This document shows, piece after piece, positions 50,374-59,024 of a DNA stretch of 64,000 nt. The first letter of the stretch is position 1, and each line of letters starts with the position of its first letter. This DNA comes from Burkholderiales bacterium (GTDB lineage Bacteria > Pseudomonadota > Gammaproteobacteria > Burkholderiales > Burkholderiaceae_C), in assembly GCA_030604135.1 (NCBI GenBank), contig JAUVWL010000017.1, positions 1-64,000 of the forward strand, read 5' to 3'. Both the position numbers and the translations under genes were made by a program. The notes beneath the pieces were generated by a model. The model worked only from the letters and a program-made list of their open reading frames with translations. It searched no databases and was not told the origin of the DNA.

Positions 50374-51588
50374 TTGCGCCGCGCTCGTTGGGTGATCGAA
50401 GTGCAGGCCAGTCCCGGGAGAAAACAACTCCTGCCATTTGCCGCCCTGTCGGCGAGCTATTTTGCGCACATCGGCTTTTTCAACCCTTACCTGCCGCTCT
50501 GGCTCAAGGAGCTGGGGTTTGGGCTTCTGGCCATCAGCGTCCTGACCTCGGTGCAGTCGGCCACACGCCTGTTTGCCCCCTATGCCTGGGGCTGGGTCAG
50601 CGACCACACCGGCGAGCGCGTGCGGCTGTTGCGGTATGGCGCGACGGCAGCGCTGGCGCTGTCGGTGGCCCTGTGGTGGCCGCTGGGTGGGCTGGGTCTG
50701 TTTCTGGTGCTGTTGCTGATGTTCAGCCACACCAGCGCCATGATGCCCATGAGCGAGGCCGCCATGGCCCACCTGGTCAGCCAGGGCGGGGCCTTCGATG
50801 CACGTCGCTACGGACGGGTTCGCCTGTGGGGCTCAGTCGGCTTTCTGGTGACGGTGTTGGCGGCCGGGGTCTGGTTCGAGCGCCATGGCATCGGCAGCTT
50901 TCCGGCCTGGACCTCGCTGTCGCTGCTGGCCGTCGCGTTGAGCGTGTGGTGGATGCCCGACCTGCGCGAGGCACCGCATACGGACAAGCAGGGTCCCAGC
51001 GTCTGGCCGGTGCTGCGCCAGCCCGCGGTGCGCTGGTTTTTTGTGGCGGTGTTCTTCCATGTGCTCTCGCACATCTTCATCTACATCTTTTTCTCGCTCT
51101 ATCTCGACAGCCTGGGCTACAGCAAAGCGGTCATCGGCTTGCTGTGGGCGGTGTCGGTGGTCATCGAGATTGGCTGGTTCTTCACCCAGGCGCGCTGGTT
51201 GCCTCGCCTGCCACTGACCGGCTGGCTGGTGCTGGTCTCGGTCGCCATGGTCTTGCGCATGCTCATGACCGCAGGTGCCGCGCATTGGCTGTGGGTGCTG
51301 CTGGTGGCGCAGTGCCTGCACGCACTGACCTTTGCCTCCCACCACACGGCCTGCATCGCGCTGCTGTCGCACCACTTCCCCGGTCGGCTGCGCGGACGCG
51401 GGCAGGCGCTCTACAGCGTGCTGGGCTACGGGCTTCCGGGTGTCATGGGTGGCCTGGGAGGCGGGTTGGTCTCGCAGGCCTATGGCTTGTACACCGTGTT
51501 CTGGGTGTCGGCCGCGTGCTCACTTGTGGCGGTGGGGTGTGCGTGGCGACTGATGTCGCACGAGCGAAGGCGGGCTCCGCCCGCCTGA
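50374..51588 (+). CDS. MFS transporter (HcaT/MFS_1_like family)
   Basis: 404 aa if the TTG at 50374 is used (GGAAG six bases upstream); GTG at 50392 or 50401 are alternatives. About twelve TM helices; the first is LPFAALSASYFAHIGFFNPY, and motif-A-like VSDHTGERVRLLRYG follows TM2. FSHTSAMMPMSEAAM and the second-half LYLDSLGYSKAVIG fit the phenylpropionate-transporter-like group. Substrate unknown. Its 5' end lies at the edge of a dispersed repeat. Confidence 0.85.
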   Translation: MRRARWVIEVQASPGRKQLLPFAALSASYFAHIGFFNPYLPLWLKELGFGLLAISVLTSVQSATRLFAPYAWGWVSDHTGERVRLLRYGATAALALSVALWWPLGGLGLFLVLLLMFSHTSAMMPMSEAAMAHLVSQGGAFDARRYGRVRLWGSVGFLVTVLAAGVWFERHGIGSFPAWTSLSLLAVALSVWWMPDLREAPHTDKQGPSVWPVLRQPAVRWFFVAVFFHVLSHIFIYIFFSLYLDSLGYSKAVIGLLWAVSVVIEIGWFFTQARWLPRLPLTGWLVLVSVAMVLRMLMTAGAAHWLWVLLVAQCLHALTFASHHTACIALLSHHFPGRLRGRGQALYSVLGYGLPGVMGGLGGGLVSQAYGLYTVFWVSAACSLVAVGCAWRLMSHERRRAPPA

Positions 51589-51593
51589 CGCGG

Positions 51594-52475
51594 TCAGACC
51601 TGCGCTTCCTCGCCCAGCTTGCCATCCCGGAAGTCCGCCAGCGCCTGGTAGATCTCTTCCTTGGTGTTCATGACGAAGGGGCCGTACTGGGCGATGGGCT
51701 CATTCAGGGGCTGGCCGGCGATCAGCAGGACCTTGGCCTCCTGGCCCGCCTCGATGAACACGCCGTCACTGTCCTGGTCGTTGGCCAGCAGGGCCATGCG
51801 CTGCACCGGCACGCGCTGCCCTCCCACCGTCACCTCGCCACGGTACACATAGACGAAGGCGTTGTGGCCCGCCGGCAAAGGCTGTGTGAAGCTGGAGCCG
51901 GCCTTGAAGTGCAGGTCCAGGTAGAGCGCCTGGGTGCCATCACGGGTGACGGCTCCCACCACGCCGTGGCTGACGCCAGCGATCACGGTCACGGCCACGC
52001 CTTCGGGCGTGGTGAACTGTGGCAGGTCGGCGTTCTTGAAGTCACGGTACCAGGGCGGGTTCATCTTGTCGCGGCCAGGCAGGTTCAGCCAGAGCTGAAA
52101 GCCTTCCATCACACCGTGCTCCTGCTGCGGGATCTCGGAGTGGATCACGCCGCGGCCGGCAGTCATCCACTGCACGCCGCCATTTTCCAGCAGACCTTCG
52201 TTGCCGGCGCTGTCGCGGTGCAGCATGCGCCCGGCGATCATGTAGGTCACTGTCTCGAAACCCCGGTGCGGGTGGTCGGGAAAGCCGGCGATGTAGTCGT
52301 CCGGCTGGTCACTGCCAAACGCATCGAGCATCAGGAACGGGTCGAGCCGGCGCTGCAGGTCCTGGGTCAGCACGCGGGTCAGCTTGACGCCGGCGCCGTC
52401 CGAGGTCGGCATGCCCGCAATGAGCCGCTCCACGCGGCGCGGTTGCTGCAGCGGGGTGGTGGTTGTTGTGCTCAT
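51594..52475 (-). CDS. Pirin family protein
   Basis: 293 aa from ATG 52475 with GGAG before it. Bicupin. The N-terminal barrel has the metal site PHRGFETVTYMIAGRMLHRD and HSEIPQQEHGVMEGFQLWLN; the C-terminal barrel ends LIAGQPLNEPIAQYGPFVMN. Pirins may act as quercetinase-like dioxygenases or redox regulators; the role here is unknown. Lies 34 bp downstream of azoR, as one operon. Confidence 0.92.
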   Translation of the reverse strand: MSTTTTTPLQQPRRVERLIAGMPTSDGAGVKLTRVLTQDLQRRLDPFLMLDAFGSDQPDDYIAGFPDHPHRGFETVTYMIAGRMLHRDSAGNEGLLENGGVQWMTAGRGVIHSEIPQQEHGVMEGFQLWLNLPGRDKMNPPWYRDFKNADLPQFTTPEGVAVTVIAGVSHGVVGAVTRDGTQALYLDLHFKAGSSFTQPLPAGHNAFVYVYRGEVTVGGQRVPVQRMALLANDQDSDGVFIEAGQEAKVLLIAGQPLNEPIAQYGPFVMNTKEEIYQALADFRDGKLGEEAQV

Positions 52476-52509
52476 GCGGGTCTCCTGCAATGGGTGGAAC
52501 GTGTGGGGG

Positions 52510-53109
52510 TCAGCCGATGGCGGCGGCCAGGTCGGCCTCGGCCTGGGCGAAGCCCTTGGCGGCGGCCTCGGGGCCCATGTTCAGGCCTTCAGCATAGATG
52601 AAACGCACGTCGGTCAGGCCCAGGAAGCCCAGCACGGTCTTCAGGTAGGGCACCTGGCTGTCGTTGGGCGTGTCGCGGTACAGACCGCCACGCGCCAGCG
52701 CCACGTACACGGTCTTGCCCTTGAGCAGGCCTTCCGGACCGTTCTCGGTGTAGCGGAAGGTCACACCGGCGCGGGCGATGGCGTCGATCCAGGCCTTGAG
52801 CTGCACCGGTACGCCGAAGTTGTACATCGGCACACCCAGCACGATGGCATCGTGGGACTGCACTTCGGCAATCAGGGCGTCGTACTCGGCCACCACGGTG
52901 GCCTGCTCGGGGCTGCGCTGGTCTGCCGGGGTGAACAGGGCGCCCAGGGCGGTTTCGTCGAGCACGGTGACGGGCCGCTCGCCGAGATCGCGCACGGTCA
53001 GGCGGGCACCTGCGTGGCTGGCCTGCAGGCGCTCGCTGACCTGCTTGGCCAGTTTGGTGGAGTTGGCGTCGCCGCGACGGGGGCTGGCATTGATCTGGAG
53101 GATGTTCAT
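52510..53109 (-). CDS. azoR: FMN-dependent NADH-azoreductase / quinone reductase
   Basis: 199 aa. Flavodoxin-like fold: [20 protein letters not shown] binds the FMN phosphate, [20 protein letters not shown] and [16 protein letters not shown] follow. Two-electron reduction of quinones and azo compounds, generally protective. Start preceded by CAGGAA. First gene of azoR-pirin, divergent from a LysR-type regulator that probably controls it. Confidence 0.93.
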   Translation of the reverse strand: MNILQINASPRRGDANSTKLAKQVSERLQASHAGARLTVRDLGERPVTVLDETALGALFTPADQRSPEQATVVAEYDALIAEVQSHDAIVLGVPMYNFGVPVQLKAWIDAIARAGVTFRYTENGPEGLLKGKTVYVALARGGLYRDTPNDSQVPYLKTVLGFLGLTDVRFIYAEGLNMGPEAAAKGFAQAEADLAAAIG

Positions 53110-53196
53110 GGTCGGTTCCTGAGTGCGGTGGGAGATGGCAATGCAGAGAGTCTATTGCGCAACAGTGAGTGGATAAATGGGGTAAATCGGATAACA

Positions 53197-53216
53197 TTGT
53201 TCCAAAAATGGAACAA
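53197..53216. promoter_or_regulatory. Palindromic operator overlapping the LysR start codon
   Basis: TTGTTCCA-AAAA-TGGAACAA has perfect 8-bp arms around a 4-bp spacer. It lies between azoR and lysR and includes the regulator's ATG (53208-53210). Probable binding site for the regulator itself. Confidence 0.6.
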
Positions 53217-54137
53217 AATGCGCCCATCCCATCTCCGGATCCCAATGACTTGCTGATGTTCGTCCGTGTGGCTGAAGCGGGCAGCTTCAGCCGGGCGGCC
53301 GAGCAGCTGTGCCTGCCCAAGTCGACCCTGTCGCGTCGCATTGCCCAGCTCGAGCAGCAGATGGGCGAGCCGCTGCTGCTGCGCACCACCCGTCGCCAGC
53401 GCCTGACCGAGCTGGGTCAGCAGGTGCTGGACCTGGCCCGCGAGCTGGCCGCTGACCTGGAGGCCGTGCATGCGCTGAGGGAACAGCGTCAGGCGATTCC
53501 CAGCGGGCGACTGCGTGTGTCATTGCCCAGCGACATTGCGAATCTGCTGTTGACACACAGCCTGGCGGCGTTTGCTGCCCTGCACCCGGCCGTCACGGTG
53601 GAACTGGATCTGTCGCCCCGGCGGGTCGATCTGCTCGGCGAGGGCTTTGACCTGGCGGTGCGCATGGGGGACCTGCCCGACGATGGCTTGCTGGTGGCCA
53701 CCCGTCTGGCGGTGTTCTCGCACGGTCTGTACGCCTCGCCCGACTACCTGGCCAACCACGGTGAGCCGGTGACACCTGAAGACCTGCTGCGTCACACCGC
53801 CATCAGCCTGGGAAGCGGGCGCAGCGCACAGCAGACCTGGGTGTTGAGCAACGGGCAACAGCAATGGCAGGGGCGGCCTCCGTCGCGGGCGGTGATGAAT
53901 TCCCCTGAACTGGCGGTGCGGCTGGCCTGCTGCGGTATGGGCATGGCCGGGGTGCCCGACCTGTTTGCCTGCGCCGACGTCCAGGCCGGGCGCCTGCGCA
54001 GAGTCCTGCCCGACTGGCAGCTGCCGCAAAGCGTGGCCTGGGCCGTCACGCCGGGGCGCAAGTTGCTGCCGGCCAAGACACGCGCCTTCATCGACATGCT
54101 GCAGCGCGTGCTGCAGCAGGCAGCGGTGCTGGGCTGA
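53208..54137 (+). CDS. LysR-family transcriptional regulator
   Basis: 309 aa from ATG 53208. Winged helix-turn-helix at ~12-70 (LLMFVRVAEAGSFSRAAEQL, then PKSTLSRRIAQLEQQMGEPL). Effector domain resembling the CrgA/DsdC-like group (SGRLRVSLPSDIANLLL, GEGFDLAVRMGDLPDDGLLV). Divergent from azoR-pirin, so probable regulator of quinone or electrophile response. No obvious Shine-Dalgarno; the start overlaps a palindrome, consistent with autoregulation. Confidence 0.9.
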   Translation: MEQNAPIPSPDPNDLLMFVRVAEAGSFSRAAEQLCLPKSTLSRRIAQLEQQMGEPLLLRTTRRQRLTELGQQVLDLARELAADLEAVHALREQRQAIPSGRLRVSLPSDIANLLLTHSLAAFAALHPAVTVELDLSPRRVDLLGEGFDLAVRMGDLPDDGLLVATRLAVFSHGLYASPDYLANHGEPVTPEDLLRHTAISLGSGRSAQQTWVLSNGQQQWQGRPPSRAVMNSPELAVRLACCGMGMAGVPDLFACADVQAGRLRRVLPDWQLPQSVAWAVTPGRKLLPAKTRAFIDMLQRVLQQAAVLG

Positions 54138-54146
54138 GCTCGAGGC

Positions 54147-54611
54147 TCAGGTAGCAGGTGCGAACTTGCGCACCAGCGCGTCGATGGCAATCAGGTAGCC
54201 GTCGACACCGAAGCCGACCACGATGCCGGCGGCCACGGGGGACACCCATGACCGGTGCCGGAAGGCCTCGCGCGCGTGCACATTGGAGATGTGGCACTCC
54301 ACCACGGGCAGCGGTTCCACGCCCTTGATGGCGTCGTGCAGGGCAATCGAGGTGTGGGTCAGTGCGCCCGGGTTGAAGACCACCCCCAGCAGCTGGCCTT
54401 CGCGGAACAGACGTCCGCACTCGTGGATCTTGTCGATCAGGGCACCTTCCCAGTTGCTCTGGAAGCATTCGACGTCGTAGCCCAGCGCCCGGCCACGGGC
54501 CTTGCACATGGCCTCGATGTCGGCCAGCGTGGTGTGGCCGTACTGGGCCGGCTCGCGGGTGCCGAGCAGGTTGAGGTTGGGACCGTTGAGCACGAGGATC
54601 TGGCGGGGCAT
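54147..54611 (-). CDS. aroQ: 3-dehydroquinate dehydratase, type II
   Basis: 154 aa. Third step of the shikimate pathway. Type II motifs: LVLNGPNLNLLGTREPAQYG with the catalytic Tyr of the lid, FQSNWEGALIDKIHE, NPGALTHTSIALHDAI, and ECHISNVHAREAFRHRSWVS with catalytic His. Full length. Last gene of a minus-strand run containing two DMT exporters and aroE. Confidence 0.96.
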   Translation of the reverse strand: MPRQILVLNGPNLNLLGTREPAQYGHTTLADIEAMCKARGRALGYDVECFQSNWEGALIDKIHECGRLFREGQLLGVVFNPGALTHTSIALHDAIKGVEPLPVVECHISNVHAREAFRHRSWVSPVAAGIVVGFGVDGYLIAIDALVRKFAPAT

Positions 54612-54683
54612 GGTGGCTTCCGGGTGGCGTCGTTCGATGCCGCTATGGTGCCACGATTGCGCGTTCGATCCTGATCGCCGCGC

Positions 54684-55577
54684 TCAGGGAGCCGGCTCGA
54701 CCGGTGTCACACTGCGCCGCAAGGGGTTGAAGCCGGTCACCAGCGCCGTGGCCAGCAGCACCAGGGCACCGCCCGCAAAAATGCCCGGCGAGAGCGCCTC
54801 GCCCAGGAAGATGTGGCCCCAGGCCACACCGAAGACCGGAATCAGGAAGGCCGGGCTGGTGGCCGCCACCGGCGAGACGTGCCGGATGATGCGCAAGTGG
54901 GCCCAGTAGGCCAGGCCCGACGTCACGACACCCAGCACCAGCATGGCAGACAGGGCGGTGGTGCTGAAACGGGCTTCCGGCAGGGCCCAGAGCGCGCCAG
55001 GCAGCACCAGCAACAGCGCCAGCACATGGATGGTGGCCGAGATGGCCAGCGGCTGGATGCGCTGGGTGGCCCGCTTCATCAGGGGCGTGCTGATGCCGTA
55101 GCAAAAGGCTGCGCCGATGCAGGCCAGGGCCGCCATCAGGGTGGGCCAGTCCAGTTGGACCGGACCCAGGCGAACGATCAGGGCCACGCCCATGGCACCG
55201 GCCACACAGCCTGCCAGCTTGCGCCAGGTGAGGGTATCCTGCCCGAACCAGGCCGCCGACAGGGTGCCGAACAGGACCACGGTGGTGTTGAGCAGGGCGC
55301 TGTAGCCGGCCGGCAGGCGCAGCGCGGCCCAGGCGTAGAGCAGGAAGGGCAGGCTCACCGACAGGGCGGCGAGCAGCAGCAGCTCCTTCCAGTGCGACCA
55401 TGGCCACCGGTGGCGCAGCACGCGCATGAGCAGGGCCAGGGTCAGCGCCGCCAGCGCCACGCGGCCACCGGCGAGCACCCAGGGCCCCAGCACCGGGCTG
55501 GCGATGCGCAGAAACATGAAGGATGCGCCCCAAAGTGCGGACAGGCCGATGAGCTGGGCGAAATGTCGGTTTTTCAC
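54684..55577 (-). CDS. EamA/DMT-superfamily transporter
   Basis: 297 aa if GTG at 55577 (KNRHFAQLIGLSALWGASFM) is the start; a TTG at 55628 would add 17 polar residues. Ten TM helices in two EamA repeats; the second begins LMAALACIGAAFCYGISTPL. Exporter of unknown substrate. Lies 72 bp upstream of aroQ on the same strand. Confidence 0.87.
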   Translation of the reverse strand: MKNRHFAQLIGLSALWGASFMFLRIASPVLGPWVLAGGRVALAALTLALLMRVLRHRWPWSHWKELLLLAALSVSLPFLLYAWAALRLPAGYSALLNTTVVLFGTLSAAWFGQDTLTWRKLAGCVAGAMGVALIVRLGPVQLDWPTLMAALACIGAAFCYGISTPLMKRATQRIQPLAISATIHVLALLLVLPGALWALPEARFSTTALSAMLVLGVVTSGLAYWAHLRIIRHVSPVAATSPAFLIPVFGVAWGHIFLGEALSPGIFAGGALVLLATALVTGFNPLRRSVTPVEPAP

Positions 55578-55657
55578 TGCGTGATTGTGGGGCTGGTTGG
55601 TCAAGGCCGCTGTCGTGTGGGTGTCCAAGCGGGCATGAGCGGTCTTTTGCCGACCTC

Positions 55658-56545
55658 TCAGGTCACCACGTGCGACGCGTCGCTGTCACGCCGGGGCGGA
55701 CGGGAGAACAGCGAGCTGCCGATGGCGGCCGACATCACGCAGACAATGGCCAGCCACTGGGCCGCCGTCAGGTGTTCGTGCAGCACGATCCAGCCCAGAA
55801 AAGCCGCTACGGCGGGCTCCAGGCTGGTCATGATGCCAAAGGCGCCCGCGGGCAGGCGCTTGAGGGCGACCATTTCCAGCGAGATCGGGATGGCGCTGGA
55901 GATGGCGGCAATCATCAGGCCCCAGAGCAGAACGTCCGGATCCAGCAGGGCGATGCCGGCATGCGCGATGCCGAAGGGCAGCACACTGAGGGCGGCCACG
56001 CCCAGGCCCAGCGCCACTGAATGGCCGGCGTGCAGGTGCGACAGGCGTTTGCCGAACACGATGTACGAGGCCCAGCAGGCGGCAGCGGCCAGGGCATAGG
56101 CCACGCCCACCGGGTCCAATGTGGACACGTCGTGGCCCCAGGGCAGCAGCAGCGCCAGTCCGCCGATGGCCAGCGCCAGCCACAGCAGGTCCAGCCAGCG
56201 CCGGGAGCCGAACATGGCCACCGCCAGCGGCCCGGAGAACTCGATGGCCACGGCAATCCCGAACGGGATGGTCTGCAGCGACTGGTAGAACAACAGGTTC
56301 ATGAAGCCCAGCGCCACGCCGTAGCGCAGCACCGCCCCGCCGTCGCCGGGCCGCAACGACCAGCGCCAGGGGCGCCAGATGAGCAGCAGCAACAGGGCCG
56401 AGAAGCCGACCCGCAGCGCGGTGGTGCCCAGCGCGCCGACCTGCGGAAACAGCTGCTTGGCCAGCGAGGTGCCCAGGCCCAGGGCCGTGACCGAGCCGAG
56501 CACGGCCAGCAGGGGCAACGCCTGCGCCCAACGGGAATGCGTCAT
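55658..56545 (-). CDS. EamA/DMT transporter resembling RhtA (threonine/homoserine exporter)
   Basis: 295 aa. Ten TM helices. LGTSLAKQLFPQVGALGTTALRV, IAVAIEFSGPLAVAMFGSRR and SSAIPISLEMVALKRLPAG (each split by helix ends) are RhtA-like. E. coli RhtA exports threonine and homoserine; the same role is inference here. Starts 7 bp after the aroE stop, so co-transcribed with it. Confidence 0.87.
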   Translation of the reverse strand: MTHSRWAQALPLLAVLGSVTALGLGTSLAKQLFPQVGALGTTALRVGFSALLLLLIWRPWRWSLRPGDGGAVLRYGVALGFMNLLFYQSLQTIPFGIAVAIEFSGPLAVAMFGSRRWLDLLWLALAIGGLALLLPWGHDVSTLDPVGVAYALAAAACWASYIVFGKRLSHLHAGHSVALGLGVAALSVLPFGIAHAGIALLDPDVLLWGLMIAAISSAIPISLEMVALKRLPAGAFGIMTSLEPAVAAFLGWIVLHEHLTAAQWLAIVCVMSAAIGSSLFSRPPRRDSDASHVVT

Positions 56546-56552
56546 GGGCTGT

Positions 56553-57374
56553 TCAGACCAAAGGAACCGAGAGGCGCTCGATGACCGGCTTGGTGTCCGG
56601 GCGCACGCCCCGCCACCATTCGAACGCCTCGGCCGCCTGCTCCACCAGCATGCCCACGCCGTCCACCAGCTGTGTCACGCCAGCGGCGCGCGCCTGCTTC
56701 AGGAAGGGTGTCAGGCCCTTGCCGTAGACCAGCTCATAGGCCAGCGCCCCGGGGGCGAACACGCCGGCGGGCAAGGGCAGCTCGGCCTGGGACAGGCCGG
56801 TGGAGGTGGCGTTGAGCACCACGTCAAAGCGCTCGCCCGCCAGGTCGGCATAGCCACCGGTCTGCAGCGAGGCGTGGGCGGCAAAGTCGGCCTTGAGTTC
56901 GTGTGCCTTGTCGGCGCTGCGGTTGGCCACGGCCAGCCAGGCGGGCCGCTGCTGCGCAATGGGCAGGATGGCGCCGCGCGTCGCGCCACCGGCACCGCAG
57001 AGGAGCACCCGCTTGCCGGCAAGCGACACCCCCAGGTTGCGCTGGATGTCATTCACCAGGCCCAGGCCGTCGAAGTTCTGCGCCCAGATGCGGTTGCCGT
57101 CGAACTTGAGCGCGTTGACCGCGCCCGCCAGCCGCGCGGATTCCATCGGGTCGGTGGCGATGTCGAAGGCCTGCAGCTTGAACGGCAGGGTGACGTTCAT
57201 GCCCCGGCCGCCAGTGGCGATGAACCCCCGCACCGCGCCGGCAAAACCGTCCAGTGGACCTTCGATGGCGGTGTATTCGATGTCCTGCCCGGTGGCCTGG
57301 GCGAACAGGCTGTGGATCAGGGGCGACTTGCTGTGGGCAATGGGGTTGCCGATGACGGCGTAGCGGTCGGTCAT
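56553..57374 (-). CDS. aroE: Shikimate 5-dehydrogenase
   Basis: 273 aa. NADPH-dependent reduction of 3-dehydroshikimate. Substrate site YAVIGNPIAHSKSPLIHSLF, catalytic Lys-Asp pair in NVTLPFKLQAFD and FDGLGLVNDIQ, and nucleotide loop LLCGAGGATRGAILP. Full length. First gene of aroE-DMT-DMT-aroQ on the minus strand. Confidence 0.96.
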   Translation of the reverse strand: MTDRYAVIGNPIAHSKSPLIHSLFAQATGQDIEYTAIEGPLDGFAGAVRGFIATGGRGMNVTLPFKLQAFDIATDPMESARLAGAVNALKFDGNRIWAQNFDGLGLVNDIQRNLGVSLAGKRVLLCGAGGATRGAILPIAQQRPAWLAVANRSADKAHELKADFAAHASLQTGGYADLAGERFDVVLNATSTGLSQAELPLPAGVFAPGALAYELVYGKGLTPFLKQARAAGVTQLVDGVGMLVEQAAEAFEWWRGVRPDTKPVIERLSVPLV

Positions 57375-57465
57375 GGTGCGGTTCCGGGCAATCCGCCATT
57401 GTCCCTCAAGCCGGGCGATGGCCTTGGGACCGGCAGGGTGGACGCGGCGGGACTACGATGGCGCC

Positions 57466-58131
57466 ATGAACACACCCGTCCCCGTTCGCATCGACTTTGT
57501 TTCGGATATTGCCTGCCCTTGGTGCGCCGTCGGCCTGTCGGCCCTGGAGCGGGCGCTGCAGCGACTGGATGGCACGGTGACTGCCGAGCTGCGTTTCCAG
57601 CCTTTCGAGCTGAATCCGCACATGGGGCCTGAGGGTGAAGACGTGACCGAACACCTGACGAAGAAGTACGGCAGCACGGCCGAGCAACAGGCGCAGATCC
57701 GCGAGACGATCCGCCAGCGTGGCGCACAGGAAGGATTCAGCTTCAGGGCGGAAGGCCGCGGCCGAATCTGGAACACCTTCGATGCCCACCGCCTGCTGCA
57801 CTGGGCGGGTGAAGAAGGCGCGCCGGGCCAGCAGCACGCATTGAAAAAGGCCCTGCTGGTGGCCTACCACGGCCGCGCCGAGAACCCGTCCGATGCGAAG
57901 GTGCTGCTGGCCTGCGTGCGCGAGGTGGGGCTGGACGAAGCCCGCGCCCAGGCCATCCTGGCCAGCGACGCGTTCGCCGACGAGGTGCGCGAGCGCGAGC
58001 AGTTCTACACGGCCCACGGCATCCGTTCGGTGCCGGCGGTCATCATCAACGAACGCCACCTGATCTCGGGCGGGCATCCGTCCGAGAGCTTCGAGCAGGC
58101 GCTGCGGCAGGTGGCGGGGCAGGAGGTCTGA
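57466..58131 (+). CDS. DsbA-family oxidoreductase (FrnE-like)
   Basis: 221 aa from ATG 57466. Thioredoxin fold with helical insertion. Redox motif DIACPWCAVG (CPWC), FNPHMG-type loop seen as PFELNPHMGPEGED, cis-Pro loop GIRSVPAVIINERHLISGG. No signal peptide, so cytoplasmic, as for FrnE proteins, some of which act as disulphide isomerases. Divergent from aroE. Confidence 0.92.
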   Translation: MNTPVPVRIDFVSDIACPWCAVGLSALERALQRLDGTVTAELRFQPFELNPHMGPEGEDVTEHLTKKYGSTAEQQAQIRETIRQRGAQEGFSFRAEGRGRIWNTFDAHRLLHWAGEEGAPGQQHALKKALLVAYHGRAENPSDAKVLLACVREVGLDEARAQAILASDAFADEVREREQFYTAHGIRSVPAVIINERHLISGGHPSESFEQALRQVAGQEV

Positions 58132-58152
58132 GGAAGGCGATGCGCGCGGGCA

Positions 58153-59004
58153 TCAAGGTCTGCCCTTGAACCACGGCTCGAACAGGTCCTCGGCATTGCG
58201 CCACAGCAGGCGCTCCTGCAGGTCGGGTGGCAGTCCGCTCACCCACTGCCTGATCTGGCGGGTCACCTCGGCGTAGCGCTCCCAGCGCCGGGTGCTGAAG
58301 GCGTCGACCGCCACCACAAAGCGGTCCGGGTGGGCCTCGAACAGTTGTCGCCACTCGGGCAGCAGCTGGCCCCGGGGTGCGATGCGGTCGTCGCGCACCG
58401 AGGTGTCGATCCACAGGGCACGCCCGGCATGGCGCTGCAGCACACGGGCCACGGTCTCGGGTTTGGGTTCGGTGCCCAGGTGCGCCCAGAGCACGCGCAG
58501 GCCGGGGGCGATCTCGAAGGCCTTGTCCACCACGGCCTCATCGCCGTGGATCAGCAGCATCAGGCCGTGGCGGTGGGCCAGCCGAACCAGTTCGGCATAC
58601 ACCTCGTTGCCAGCGTCGCGCGCAAAAAGATGCAGTTCGCCGATGCCGGCCCAGCGGCCTTCGGCCGCCAGCGTAGCCATGCGCGCGGGCAGCTCGCGGT
58701 CGTGCATCCAGGTGGCCTTGTCGGCGTCCGATGCATAGGCGCCCAGCAGGGGAATGACGCGATCGGGCGCATGGGCGTGCAGGTCCCGCGCGAGCTGCCA
58801 GGGCGCTCCGGTGATCACGACCCGCGACACACCCGCCGCGTCCAGCCGCGCGATGATGTCAGATGCAGCCATCTCTCGCGCGTCTGACGCGGTGTAGTGT
58901 GAGTGGGCGTCGACCAGGGGAGCCGCGCGGCCATCGGCCAGGACCGAGCTGCTCAGCAAGCACCAGAGCAGGAGTGTCAGCGACCACCGGTGCCAGCGGG
59001 TCAT
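58153..59004 (-). CDS. Exported amidohydrolase (TIM-barrel, cl. amidohydrolase_2)
   Basis: 283 aa from ATG 59004 after GAAGGAG. Signal peptide at ~1-24 (LTLLLWCLLSSSVLADG). Metal motif VDAHSHY near residue 32, then a His in LMLLIHGDEAV, VLWAHLGTEPKPET, and an Asp in VVAVDAFSTRRWERY: the expected series of amidohydrolase ligands. The substrate is unknown. 20 bp downstream of the radical SAM gene, hence likely co-transcribed. Confidence 0.82.
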   Translation of the reverse strand: MTRWHRWSLTLLLWCLLSSSVLADGRAAPLVDAHSHYTASDAREMAASDIIARLDAAGVSRVVITGAPWQLARDLHAHAPDRVIPLLGAYASDADKATWMHDRELPARMATLAAEGRWAGIGELHLFARDAGNEVYAELVRLAHRHGLMLLIHGDEAVVDKAFEIAPGLRVLWAHLGTEPKPETVARVLQRHAGRALWIDTSVRDDRIAPRGQLLPEWRQLFEAHPDRFVVAVDAFSTRRWERYAEVTRQIRQWVSGLPPDLQERLLWRNAEDLFEPWFKGRP

Positions 59005-59024
59005 GGAGCTCCTTCGTGTGGGTT

